A DNA stretch of 14,418 bases from Mageeibacillus sp. UBA1255 (GCA_002308795.1 DBVV01000110.1:1-14418); one strand, 5' to 3'; positions 1 to 7,755 are shown, numbered from the stretch's first letter. Numbers and translations are program-made. The notes: generated from the letters alone by a model not told the origin.

Positions 1-833
1 CCGTATGGGCAATGGGAGGCGACTGCGTCGAGATCGACGTACGCGTGACAAAGGACAAGGTACCCGTGATCCTTCACGATACTACCCTCACCCGCACCAC
101 TGATTTCGCCGAAAAAGCGGGCAAAAACGGGCTCCCTGAATCAGATAAGATCGGAGACTGGACACTTGAAGAACTCAGACATTTAAGACTGAAAGATGGC
201 GAAGGAGGTCAAGGCGCGCAGGTCACGCCTTACGTCATACCTACGCTCGAAGAATGCCTGATCGCCGCCCGAGGCCGCTTTTTCTACATTCTGGACAAGC
301 AGAAGGCCTGGAGATACGCCGAACTTCCCGAAATCGAAGAGATCCAGCCTCTCAGCAAAAAGCGCTATCTGGCGCCGGTCATGGAGAGTGCGGACAATTT
401 CGAATCTGTATTTATTGCGTACGGTACGATCGACGATACTGAAGAAGGCACGCTGGACGCAGATGAAGCCCTCAGGATCCAGCAGTTTATTTACGACACG
501 TACGGCCGCAAGATGTACTTCTTCCTGCGCGGCTGGACGGAACTCGGCACCGCGTCGAAGTATGCCGAAACGCTGGAAAAAGGCTCGCTGACAAACTCCG
601 GAGTGATCGTGAACGGCGCGTTCGTCGCCGGGGACAAAGAAACCAACAAGACTATAAAAGCGCTTACTAAAGCCCATCCTGACACGTTCTTCGGAGCATG
701 GACCATTGACAGAGACGGCAGCGACGTCGAAGAAGTCTGGAAAATGATGTACGACACCGGCCTAAGAGGAATGATGTCGAACGATATGCTCCGCCTGGTA
801 AAATTTGCCGCAAAAGCCGGGCACTACGCGTGA
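1..833 (+). CDS. Glycerophosphodiester phosphodiesterase family protein, 5'-truncated
   Basis: The open frame runs in from the left edge (first full codon at base 3, reading V-W-A-M-G-G-D), so the apparent ATG at 12 is almost certainly internal. GDPD enzymes hydrolyse glycerophosphodiesters to glycerol-3-phosphate and an alcohol, using a TIM barrel and a divalent metal. Visible family motifs, numbered from the ATG at 12, are the metal-binding E-x-D (CVEIDVR, E7 and D9), the catalytic-type His22 in VPVILHDTTLTRTT, and the IPTLEE segment at 76-81. The first catalytic His-Arg pair should lie upstream, outside the window. The strand after IPTLEE reads FYILDK rather than the commoner E-x-K, as in some divergent members, so substrate is uncertain. 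The last residues (GLRGMMSNDMLRLVKF) match the usual C-terminal barrel strand. It ends 37 bases before the next promoter, and no terminator hairpin was seen in that gap. Family call firm, substrate unknown. Confidence 0.85.
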   Translation, partial: VWAMGGDCVEIDVRVTKDKVPVILHDTTLTRTTDFAEKAGKNGLPESDKIGDWTLEELRHLRLKDGEGGQGAQVTPYVIPTLEECLIAARGRFFYILDKQKAWRYAELPEIEEIQPLSKKRYLAPVMESADNFESVFIAYGTIDDTEEGTLDADEALRIQQFIYDTYGRKMYFFLRGWTELGTASKYAETLEKGSLTNSGVIVNGAFVAGDKETNKTIKALTKAHPDTFFGAWTIDRDGSDVEEVWKMMYDTGLRGMMSNDMLRLVKFAAKAGHYA

Positions 834-870
834 TCCTACGCTCACGGAAAAAAAACCCTGAAAAAACCTG

Positions 871-898
871 TTGACAACATTAAAAACTGTGCTACAAT
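871..898 (+). promoter_or_regulatory. Sigma-A-type promoter of the regulator-potABCD operon
   Basis: A perfect -35 box TTGACA (871-876) is followed after 16 bases by TACAAT (893-898), a 5/6 match to the -10 consensus. The TGC just before the -10 box makes it an extended -10. Transcription should start near 905, immediately before the palindromic operator. It is the only strong promoter seen ahead of the six-gene block down to 7713. Confidence 0.8.
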
Positions 899-906
899 AC
901 GCACTG

Positions 907-941
907 AAGTTTAGAAATTCTAAACTTTAAGTTTACTAAAC
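907..941. promoter_or_regulatory. Two-part palindromic operator over the transcription start
   Basis: Bases 907-927 form a perfect inverted repeat with 10-base arms (AAGTTTAGAA and TTCTAAACTT) around a single central A at 917. Bases 931-941 hold a shorter related palindrome, GTTTA-C-TAAAC. Both share the half-site GTTTA, and their centres are 19 bases apart. The site sits just downstream of the -10 box and before the ribosome binding site. That is the position of a repressor operator, most simply for the XRE-cupin protein encoded next. Binding by that protein is inferred. Confidence 0.75.
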
Positions 942-961
942 CGGCGGAAGGTGGGATGGAC

Positions 962-1510
962 ATGAATGCTCTTGCTTTAGGAAAAAGACTCAGGGATCTT
1001 CGCATCACCAACGGACTGACACAGAAAGAACTTGCGAACCGCTGTGAATTGTCCAAAGGCTTTATCTCACAGGTCGAAGGAGACCAGACATCCCCTTCTA
1101 TTGCCACTCTTATGGATATCCTCGAATGTCTCGGCACCGATATACAGACCTTCTTCAACGAAAAACCTGCCGAAAAAATCGTTTTTACACCTGACGACTA
1201 TTTCGAAAACGAAGACGAAGGACTCGGACATAAAATAACGTGGATCGTCCCGAACTCCCAGAAAAACGATATGGAGCCGATAATTATCGACCTCGCCCCG
1301 GGAGGTACTTCTGTAAAAGAAGAACCTCACAGCGGAGAGGAATTCGGTTACGTGCTTTCAGGAACCGTAACCGTTCATAAAGGTGACGAAAGATACAAAG
1401 TAAAGAAAGGCGAATGCTTCTACTACAGCCCGGATAAAGAACACTATATCGAGAATAAAAGCAAACAGAGCGCGAGCGTGTTATGGGTATCTACCCCGCC
1501 GAGCTTCTGA
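962..1510 (+). CDS. XRE-family transcriptional regulator with C-terminal cupin domain (PuuR-like)
   Basis: This is a cytoplasmic DNA-binding regulator of 182 residues. An N-terminal XRE helix-turn-helix covers about residues 5-60 (QKELANRCELSKGFISQVE, with the recognition helix around SKGFISQVEG). A C-terminal cupin_2 barrel covers about 105-180, with the motif PHSGEEFGYVLSGTVTV and the second cupin motif GECFYYSPDKEHYIEN. Proteins of this architecture commonly sit next to polyamine, amino-acid or sugar uptake genes and sense a small ligand in the cupin. An in-frame ATG at 956 lies only one base from the AAGGTGG ribosome binding site (948-954). The ATG at 962 has a 7-base spacing and is preferred. 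It lies directly behind the palindromic operator and 37 bases ahead of potA, so autoregulation and control of the pot genes are likely. The ligand, perhaps a polyamine, is inferred from context only. Confidence 0.9.
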   Translation: MNALALGKRLRDLRITNGLTQKELANRCELSKGFISQVEGDQTSPSIATLMDILECLGTDIQTFFNEKPAEKIVFTPDDYFENEDEGLGHKITWIVPNSQKNDMEPIIIDLAPGGTSVKEEPHSGEEFGYVLSGTVTVHKGDERYKVKKGECFYYSPDKEHYIENKSKQSASVLWVSTPPSF

Positions 1511-1547
1511 TACAGATCATCCGAAAACAGAACCAGGAGGAAGAAAA

Positions 1548-2978
1548 ATGTCAGACCACATTATCGATCTACTAAATATCACCAAAAGCTACGGTGACAC
1601 TGAGGTAATAAAAGATTTGTCGCTTTATATAAAAGAGAACGAATTTTTAACGCTTTTAGGGCCGTCGGGATGCGGAAAGACCACCACTCTCAGGATCATC
1701 AGCGGCTTTGAAAAGCCGGATTCAGGAAAAGTGCTTTTCAACGGTGAAGACATTACAGACCTCCCTCCGCACAAACGCAAGGTAAATACTGTGTTCCAGA
1801 AATATTCACTGTTCCCTAACATGAATATTTACGAGAATATCGCGTTCGGACTGAAGATCAAAAAGCTGTCGGAATCGGAGATCAAAAAGAAGGTAAAGGC
1901 TGCGCTCGAACTTGTCGAACTTTCCGGATTCGAAAGAAGAAAACCGGATTCATTGTCCGGCGGCCAGCAGCAGAGGATCGCCATCGCCAGAGCTATCGTT
2001 AACGAGCCTGAAGTACTGCTGCTCGACGAACCACTCGGTGCCCTTGACCTCAAACTCAGAAAAGAGATGCAGGTCGAATTAAAGGCTCTTCAGAAGAAGA
2101 CCGGGATCACGTTCATTTACGTTACGCATGATCAAGAAGAAGCTCTTACGATGTCCGATACGATCGTGGTCATGAACCAGGGCGTCATTCAGCAGATCGG
2201 CAAACCTACAGATATTTACAACGAACCCAAGAACGCTTTCGTCGCACGGTTCATAGGAGACAGCAATATATTGTCCGGCGTGATGATAAAAGATTTCCTG
2301 TGCGAATTTGCCGGGCGTAAATTCGAATGCGCAGACCAGGGATTCGAAAAAGACGAAGACGTCGACGTCGTCGTTCGACCCGAGGATATAAAAGTCGTTG
2401 CCCCCGCGGAAGGCATGCTCACCGGAACGGTGATCTCGACTCTGTTTAAAGGCGTACATTACGAAATGATCGTTGCATCCCCCGACGGATTTAAGTGGAA
2501 GATCCACAGCACCGAAATGACCGAGCCCGAAACGGAAATAGGAATGATCATCAAACCGTTCGACATCCAGATAATGAAGATACCGTACAATATCCTAACA
2601 GGATGGGTGCTCGAGGACAATATGGTCGATATCGGACCGGTAAACGTCAGATACAAGCCGGGAAACGCCAATGCGGATGAGTTCGATGATGAAGAGACGG
2701 TCAACGTTTACATCCTCCCGCAGGATATCGATATCATAACCAAAGAACCCGAAAAAGAGCCTGACGACGGTGACAATATCCTTACGGGAGAAGTCGAGAC
2801 GTTCAGATATAAAGGAGACGATTACGAAATAACAGTTAAATGCGGCGATCTTTCTATACTTGTCCACACGTACGACAAGGTCAAGATCGGCCAGACCGTT
2901 TATCTGCACATTCCGGAGGAATCGATCCGTATCCGTAAACGTGAGGAGGTCGTGGAAATCGATGACCAGGGTAACTAA
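1548..2978 (+). CDS. potA: Spermidine/putrescine ABC transporter ATP-binding protein PotA, extended C-terminus
   Basis: PotA is the cytoplasmic ATPase that powers polyamine import through PotB/PotC. Its nucleotide-binding domain is complete: Walker A GPSGCGKT at 38-45, Q-loop Gln84 (TVFQKYSLFP), ABC signature LSGGQQQR at 136-143, Walker B LLLDEP at 157-162, and H-loop His194 (YVTHDQEEA). The YNEPKNAFVARFIGDSN segment (224-240) is typical of PotA. At 476 residues it is about 100 longer than most PotA proteins. After residue 240 come four similar units, each opening with an I/M-L-S/T-G motif (241, 290, 349, 411) and closing with a P-x-D/E-type strand (RPEDIKV, KPFDIQI, PQDIDII, PEESIRI), which suggests a doubled TOBE regulatory domain. 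The start has AGGAGG at 1535-1540 with 7-base spacing. The 3' end overlaps potB by 17 bases. The substrate class rests on the full potABCD set. Confidence 0.93.
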   Translation: MSDHIIDLLNITKSYGDTEVIKDLSLYIKENEFLTLLGPSGCGKTTTLRIISGFEKPDSGKVLFNGEDITDLPPHKRKVNTVFQKYSLFPNMNIYENIAFGLKIKKLSESEIKKKVKAALELVELSGFERRKPDSLSGGQQQRIAIARAIVNEPEVLLLDEPLGALDLKLRKEMQVELKALQKKTGITFIYVTHDQEEALTMSDTIVVMNQGVIQQIGKPTDIYNEPKNAFVARFIGDSNILSGVMIKDFLCEFAGRKFECADQGFEKDEDVDVVVRPEDIKVVAPAEGMLTGTVISTLFKGVHYEMIVASPDGFKWKIHSTEMTEPETEIGMIIKPFDIQIMKIPYNILTGWVLEDNMVDIGPVNVRYKPGNANADEFDDEETVNVYILPQDIDIITKEPEKEPDDGDNILTGEVETFRYKGDDYEITVKCGDLSILVHTYDKVKIGQTVYLHIPEESIRIRKREEVVEIDDQGN

Positions 2979-3798
2979 AGCGCTGAAAAACATACCGCTG
3001 TACGTCTGGATACTGATGTTCACCATCGTACCCCTTATTATGATACTCGTATACGCGGTATTTGAATTCAGGCCGGACGGAGTGCATTTCACGCTCGTCC
3101 ACTTGAAAAATGCGGTAACTGAGCCTCTGTACATACAGTCACTGTTAAGAGCGCTTAAATATGCGCTTATCTCCACCGTGATCTGTCTGATCCTCGGATA
3201 CCCCCTTGCCTATATTTTATCCCGCTTAAACGAAAGAGCACGCAGTTTCCTTTCCGTGCTCCTTCTCCTGCCGATGTGGATGAATTTCATTATCAGGACG
3301 TACGCAATGCTGTCGCTGATCGATGAGGAAGGAATTATCACTAAGCTTTCCGGAGGATTTATGCTAAAAGGCACCGAAGCCGCCATAATAATAGGCATGG
3401 TCTACAACTTCCTTCCTTTCCTGGTTCTTCCGATATACACTTCGATGATGAAGATCGATAAAAATCTGATCGAAGCTGCGCAGGATCTGGGCGGGAATTC
3501 TTTCCACGTGTTTAAAGGCGTCATCCTGCCTCTCTCGATCCCGGGCGTAGTATCAGGCATCACGATGGTTTTCGTGCCGTGTGTTACGACGTTCGTTATC
3601 CCCCAGCTGATGAACAACAACGTGTGGACGATCGGTAAACTGATCGAATATAAATTCATCTCAGGAGCTTCGGCGGAAGGCGTTGACCCCGACGGCGGCG
3701 CACTTTCGTTTATCCTGATGATACTTGTATTTATCAGCATGTCGATATTCAACCTGATCGATAAAGATGACGAATCCGCGGGAGGTATGACGTTATGA
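2962..3798 (+). CDS. potB: Spermidine/putrescine ABC transporter permease PotB
   Basis: This is an inner-membrane permease subunit of 278 residues, the usual length, with about six transmembrane segments (first at ~11-33, LYVWILMFTIVPLIMILVYAV). The segment LLLPMWMNFIIRTYAML (101-117) is typical of PotB. The EAA loop that docks on the ATPase is at 171-195 (EAAQDLGGNSFHVFKG, then PLSIPG). The ATG at 2962 is chosen because GAGGAGGT lies at 2943-2950, and the product then begins like other PotB proteins. A longer frame from 2860 would lie wholly inside potA and add a basic stretch unlike any permease. The start overlaps the end of potA by 17 bases and the stop overlaps potC by 4, so translational coupling is expected. 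Confidence 0.92.
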   Translation: MTRVTKALKNIPLYVWILMFTIVPLIMILVYAVFEFRPDGVHFTLVHLKNAVTEPLYIQSLLRALKYALISTVICLILGYPLAYILSRLNERARSFLSVLLLLPMWMNFIIRTYAMLSLIDEEGIITKLSGGFMLKGTEAAIIIGMVYNFLPFLVLPIYTSMMKIDKNLIEAAQDLGGNSFHVFKGVILPLSIPGVVSGITMVFVPCVTTFVIPQLMNNNVWTIGKLIEYKFISGASAEGVDPDGGALSFILMILVFISMSIFNLIDKDDESAGGMTL

Positions 3799-4586
3799 AA
3801 GATAAAACTATCGTATTCAAAATAATTTACGTCATACTCGTTATGGTATTTCTTTATGCGCCGATCGCGATGCTGATCCTTTTCTCATTCAACTCGGGTG
3901 CGACACGCGCTGTATTTTCAGGCGTTTCACTCATACATTACCGCGAGCTCGCCGATCAGGCTGAACTTTTAGGTGCTTTAAGAAACACTCTTATCGTTGC
4001 CTCGATCGCATCTGTGGTGTCAACGCTTCTGGGTACGTACGCCGCGTTCGTGATAGCCAGATTATCTCCGTTCAAGAAAAACGTCGTGCTTAAATCATTG
4101 AATATCCCGATGCTGAACGCGGACATCGTCACCGGTATATCGCTGATGCTGTTCTTCGTGTTCATTTCGATACCGCTCGGATTCTTTACTCTGCTGATCG
4201 CGCACGTCATGTTCAACGTTCCGTACGTAACGATGTCGGTGCTCCCGAAGATCAGACAGCTTAATAAGAGCACGTACGAAGCGGCCCTCGACCTCGGAGC
4301 TTCCCCCGCTCTCGCATTCAGGAAAGTCGTTCTTCCGGAGATACTTCCCGGAGTTATTTCCGGAGCGCTTTTAGCGTTTACACTTTCGCTGGATGATTTC
4401 ATCATCAGCTACTTCACATCGGGGTCGGACTTTATGACGCTTTCGGTCTGCATAAACTCCATGACGAAGAGATCGATCCCGCTGGCGGTCAACGCGCTGT
4501 CGACCATCCTGTTCATCGCGGTATTTCTGATCCTGGTCGTGGTGAATTTCATGCCGTCGCGTAAAAATAAAGGAGAGCAGAAATAG
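3795..4586 (+). CDS. potC: Spermidine/putrescine ABC transporter permease PotC
   Basis: This is the second permease subunit, 263 residues, which pairs with PotB in the membrane. It has a first transmembrane helix at ~8-31 (FKIIYVILVMVFLYAPIAMLILF), further hydrophobic segments, and an EAA loop at 162-186 (EAALDLGASPALAFRKVVLPEILPG). The segment SLDDFIISYFTSG (198-210) is characteristic of PotC. The ATG overlaps the potB stop in the ATGA arrangement. GGGAGGT lies just upstream at about 3780. It ends with a short basic cytoplasmic tail (PSRKNKGEQK). The 82 bases to potD contain no convincing promoter or terminator, so potD is read as part of the same operon. Confidence 0.92.
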   Translation: MKDKTIVFKIIYVILVMVFLYAPIAMLILFSFNSGATRAVFSGVSLIHYRELADQAELLGALRNTLIVASIASVVSTLLGTYAAFVIARLSPFKKNVVLKSLNIPMLNADIVTGISLMLFFVFISIPLGFFTLLIAHVMFNVPYVTMSVLPKIRQLNKSTYEAALDLGASPALAFRKVVLPEILPGVISGALLAFTLSLDDFIISYFTSGSDFMTLSVCINSMTKRSIPLAVNALSTILFIAVFLILVVVNFMPSRKNKGEQK

Positions 4587-4668
4587 GACAGCCGGATCCC
4601 GGACAATGACGGATCAGATTTCATTTAATCGCTTACACATGACAGATACATAAAGGAGGATTACCACC

Positions 4669-5898
4669 ATGAACCATTCTGAAAGATACGCAAAAGGACG
4701 CGTAGGAAAAACGGTATGCAGGATCGCCTGCCTTGCATTGACCGCCGTTATGATCTTCGGCCTGCTCGCCGGACTTACGGGATGCAGCTCGAAGCAGAAA
4801 TTATTCGTGTTCAACTGGGGCGACTACATTGACCCCGGCACGATAAAAGAATTTGAAAAAGAATATCCGCAATATAAAGTAATATACGATACGTTCGATA
4901 CGAACGAAACGATGTACCAGAAGCTCGTCAGCACGAATACGCCTTACGACGTACTTATCCCGTCTGATTACATGGTATCGCGCCTTATCAACGAAAACAG
5001 ACTTCAGAAGATCGACCTTAGCAAGATCACGAACTACGGGAAGATCAGAAACGAGCTTAAAAACACCACGTTCGATCCTCAGAATGAATATACCGTTCCG
5101 TATATGTGGGGAACGCTCGGGATCATTTATAACAAAGAAAAGACCGGCGATGACGTCATCGACAGCTGGGACGATCTCTGGGACGAAAAATATAAAGATT
5201 CAATCATAATGCTCGATTCTATCAGAGATTCCATGGCTATCGCGCTTATAAAACTTTACGGCCTTGACGAGATCAACTGCACCGATCCCGAAAAGATCGC
5301 CGCTGCCGGAAAACTTCTCGAAGATCAGAAGAAGCTGGTAGCTCTGTACGGTATGGATGATATCAAGGATCCCATGATCAGGGGAAATTACGCGATGTGC
5401 GTCCATTATTCAGGCGATGCTTACGCAATAATCGATGAAAGCGATCATGATCTTGAGTACGTCATTCCGAAGGAAGGTTCCAACAAGTGGATCGACTGCA
5501 TGGTCATTCCTACCGTTTCGAAGAATACCGAAGGCGCGTATCTGTTTATTGACTTTATGTCGAGGACGGATATTGCCGCCAAGAACGCTGAATACATCGG
5601 TTATTCGACTCCTCAGACGGAAGCTATGGCCGAGCTCGGAGAGGGTTATATTGACAGCGACGTTTACAATCCCTCTGATGAAACGCTTTCAAACACCAAG
5701 GAGTTTATCGCTCTCGATCAGTCCGTTATGGATCATTACAACACCGCGTGGGAGACGTTCCGTCTTACCGGTGACAATGAAAACACCGGCGTTAATCTTA
5801 CCTGGCTGTACATCGTTATCGCAGTGCTGATCGTAGGTGTAATCGTATTCTTCGTTATCCGTAAGAAAAAGCGTGACAAGCTCAGGTATGATGATTGA
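4669..5898 (+). CDS. potD: Spermidine/putrescine-binding lipoprotein PotD with C-terminal membrane anchor
   Basis: This is the extracytoplasmic substrate-binding protein that delivers polyamines to PotB/PotC, 409 residues. A lipoprotein signal peptide has a hydrophobic core at ~18-36 and the lipobox L-T-G-C, with Cys39 as the lipidated residue. The mature part opens LFVFNWGDYIDPGTIKEFEKEYP, and carries DTFDTNETMYQKL, YDVLIPSDYMVSRL and YTVPYMWGTLGIIYN, all typical of PotD. After the binding domain comes an unusual hydrophobic helix at 378-397 (TWLYIVIAVLIVGVIVFFVI) followed by RKKKRDKLR, a membrane-anchor pattern with a positive-inside tail. The protein may therefore be held by lipid at one end and a helix at the other. 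AGGAGG at 4654-4659 is 9 bases from the ATG. The stop shares one base with the next start (TGATG). Confidence 0.93.
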   Translation: MNHSERYAKGRVGKTVCRIACLALTAVMIFGLLAGLTGCSSKQKLFVFNWGDYIDPGTIKEFEKEYPQYKVIYDTFDTNETMYQKLVSTNTPYDVLIPSDYMVSRLINENRLQKIDLSKITNYGKIRNELKNTTFDPQNEYTVPYMWGTLGIIYNKEKTGDDVIDSWDDLWDEKYKDSIIMLDSIRDSMAIALIKLYGLDEINCTDPEKIAAAGKLLEDQKKLVALYGMDDIKDPMIRGNYAMCVHYSGDAYAIIDESDHDLEYVIPKEGSNKWIDCMVIPTVSKNTEGAYLFIDFMSRTDIAAKNAEYIGYSTPQTEAMAELGEGYIDSDVYNPSDETLSNTKEFIALDQSVMDHYNTAWETFRLTGDNENTGVNLTWLYIVIAVLIVGVIVFFVIRKKKRDKLRYDD

Positions 5899-6728
5899 TG
5901 ATCGGCGGCGGTTTTCCTGATAATCGTTCCGGTTTTGCAGGTTCCGGAAGCGTTCCGGTCAGACGCGTGCTTGATAAACTCGACAGCTGCCTGGCCGCTA
6001 AGAAATACGATGAGGCGGAACGTCATCTGAAATACTGGCTTCGTGAAGCTGAAGCTTCGGGTGACGCTGCCGCCCGTCTAACCGTGCTGAATGAACTGAT
6101 GGGTTTCATGCGTAAGCAGGGACGCGGCGATGAGGCTAAAGAGTATGCTTTTAACGCCGTGGAATATCCCGGCGATGAGATCGGCCGCGACACTGTTTTT
6201 TATGCTACCACCCTTCTTAACGCAGCTACGGTTTTTAAATCTTTCGGAGAGCCTGAACGCGCAATAACGCTTTACGAGCAGTGTTTTTCCGTATACAAGG
6301 CTCAGCTGGATGCGGATGATTTAAGATTTGCGGGATTGTATAACAATATGGGGCTTGCGCTTGCTGATGTCGGCAGGTTCGAAGAAGCCAGGAATTGTTA
6401 TGAATACGCTATTAGGATACAGGACGGCGAAGGGATCGCCACGGCTCTTGACCGCGCGATAACGTATCTAAACCTCTGCGACCTTGAGACTGAGATAACC
6501 GACCGCTCCGAAGACGTGACAGATGGTATTGACAACACCGATAAGATCGACCTTTTCATCGAAAAAGCTTACGGTCTGATATCTGATCCGATTGTGCCTA
6601 GAGATGCGTATTATGCGTTCGTTTGTGAAAAATGCGCCCCTGTATTCGGCTATTACGGTTTTTTTCTTTATAAACAACAGCTTGAAAAAGAAGCGGAAGC
6701 GATAAATGAACGGTATAGAACTGTCTGA
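5898..6728 (+). CDS. Tetratricopeptide-repeat protein coupled to potD
   Basis: This predicted soluble protein of 276 residues has no signal peptide or membrane helix. TPR-like helical hairpins lie at about 62-95, 104-137 and 146-179. The last is close to canonical (GLYNNMGLALADVGRFEEARNCYEYAIRIQ). The N-terminal ~20 residues are Gly-rich and look disordered, and a helical region at ~24-55 may be a further degenerate repeat. TPR domains bind other proteins; no catalytic motif is visible. The ATG at 5898 shares one base with the potD stop, and a TTG at 5895 is possible but unneeded. No good Shine-Dalgarno sequence precedes it, so translation probably depends on reinitiation after potD. Its end overlaps the DUF4037 gene by 23 bases, which suggests that the two proteins are made together and may form a complex. 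Specific function unknown. Confidence 0.8.
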   Translation: MIGGGFPDNRSGFAGSGSVPVRRVLDKLDSCLAAKKYDEAERHLKYWLREAEASGDAAARLTVLNELMGFMRKQGRGDEAKEYAFNAVEYPGDEIGRDTVFYATTLLNAATVFKSFGEPERAITLYEQCFSVYKAQLDADDLRFAGLYNNMGLALADVGRFEEARNCYEYAIRIQDGEGIATALDRAITYLNLCDLETEITDRSEDVTDGIDNTDKIDLFIEKAYGLISDPIVPRDAYYAFVCEKCAPVFGYYGFFLYKQQLEKEAEAINERYRTV

Positions 6729-7713
6729 GAGGTATTATATAGAATTCGGGAAGAGCGTTTTTGAGGATCAGTTTCCTGACGTCCTTCCCTTTCTATGTTT
6801 CGGTATCGCAGGCCCGGGGTCAGAGTGTTACGGGTTTGACGACAGTTTTTCGTATGATCATGATTTCGGTCCTGATTTTTGTGTTTTTTACCCTGAGGAC
6901 AAATTAAGTTCGAGACAGGTTTTCGCGCTCGAGCGTGCTTATTCGAAGCTTCCGTCTGAATATATGGGGTTTTCGAGGCCGAAATTCGATCCGTACGGCG
7001 GGTTTAAGCGCCGTGGTGTGATCGGTGTCAATGAATTTTATTCGCGTTATATTCCGGAAGGAAGCGTTCCCAAGGACGTTGCCTCCTGGACTGAAATTTC
7101 GGAAGAGCGCCTGTGTGAAGCAGTTAACGGAAAAGTATTTGCTGATAATTACGGCCTTTTTTCATCTGTTCGTGATACTTTGCTCGCTATGCCGGATGAT
7201 ATCAAAAAAAAGAGGCTTAGCGGGCTTTTATTTGGGCTTTCGCAGGACGGGTGGTACAACGTCCCAAGAATGTACAAAAGGGGCGAAAAAGGTGCCGTAG
7301 GGCTTTACCTGGCTGAATTTGCACGTGAAGCCGCCAGGTGCGTCTATATCCTAAGCGGAAGGTACGTTCCGTACGTGAAATGGATATTTAAAGGACTGCG
7401 TGAGATCGGCGGCGAAGCTGCGGTGATCGGTGAAAAGATCGAGGAACTTCTTGATCATTCTTTAAATGATGCTATCGGCAGCGATACGGGCGCGAACGGT
7501 TCATCATACACGCCGTACGACGAAACTATGTCCGAGATAACAGGCAGGATATTGACTCTGTGTGCAGAAAAATACGGATTAAAAGTAAACCGGTCTTTAA
7601 ATATTAAAGACGGAGATGAATGGCTCCGTCTTCTTCAAAATACTGCTTTTTCATTAAACGATCTTGTTTCAGATAATTATCTCAGAAGTTCCGAAATAAT
7701 GCTGCTCGTCTGA
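6706..7713 (+). CDS. DUF4037 domain protein, nucleotidyltransferase-like
   Basis: The product has 335 residues and no signal or membrane segment. The N-terminal region matches DUF4037 as I know it: NGIELSERYYIEFG at the start, then GIAGPGSECYGFDD (33-46) and SYDHDFGPDFCVF (49-61). These resemble the G-S and D-x-D metal-binding motifs of the nucleotidyltransferase fold (S39; D51 and D53). The usual SRDHDFGP motif has Tyr50 in place of Arg. The later segment RYVPYVKWIFKGLREIGG (219-236) fits the C-terminal helical part of the family. Substrate is unknown. It could transfer a nucleotide to a protein or small molecule, or be a catalytically altered relative. It overlaps the TPR gene by 23 bases and is the last gene of the pot block. 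In my recollection DUF4037 genes often sit near TPR or DUF4125 genes, but I could not check this. Confidence 0.8.
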   Translation: MNGIELSERYYIEFGKSVFEDQFPDVLPFLCFGIAGPGSECYGFDDSFSYDHDFGPDFCVFYPEDKLSSRQVFALERAYSKLPSEYMGFSRPKFDPYGGFKRRGVIGVNEFYSRYIPEGSVPKDVASWTEISEERLCEAVNGKVFADNYGLFSSVRDTLLAMPDDIKKKRLSGLLFGLSQDGWYNVPRMYKRGEKGAVGLYLAEFAREAARCVYILSGRYVPYVKWIFKGLREIGGEAAVIGEKIEELLDHSLNDAIGSDTGANGSSYTPYDETMSEITGRILTLCAEKYGLKVNRSLNIKDGDEWLRLLQNTAFSLNDLVSDNYLRSSEIMLLV

Positions 7714-7755
7714 CCGACGTTATAGCACGTATAGGCCTCTTTATTAGCGGTCAGA
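7709..7755. terminator. Possible bidirectional stem-loop between convergent genes
   Basis: An 8-base perfect inverted repeat, TCTGACCG (7709-7716) and CGGTCAGA (7748-7755), brackets the 42-base gap between the DUF4037 stop and the fakA stop. The loop is long (31 bases) and no U-run follows in either direction, so it is a weak candidate for intrinsic termination. It could still slow convergent polymerases or protect the 3' ends of transcripts. Confidence 0.35.

Noticed and set aside
183..677. 164-residue minus-strand open frame inside the GDPD gene
   Set aside because: It is antisense to a gene with clear family motifs, has no ribosome binding site and no recognisable domain. Shadow of the coding strand.
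834..870. Terminator after the GDPD gene
   Set aside because: The gap has A-runs but no inverted repeat able to form a stable stem.
2860..2961. Longer potB start at 2860
   Set aside because: It would add an Arg-rich stretch that is only an alternative reading of the potA 3' end. The ATG at 2962 has GAGGAGGT upstream and gives a standard PotB N-terminus.
2595..3176. 193-residue minus-strand open frame across the potA/potB junction
   Set aside because: It is antisense to two firmly identified genes, with no recognisable domain and no promoter. Shadow frame.
4587..4668. Possible hairpin or terminator between potC and potD (GATCC and GGATC around a short loop)
   Set aside because: The stem is only five bases, with other pairings equally good, and no U-run follows. 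Not enough to call a terminator or an operon break.
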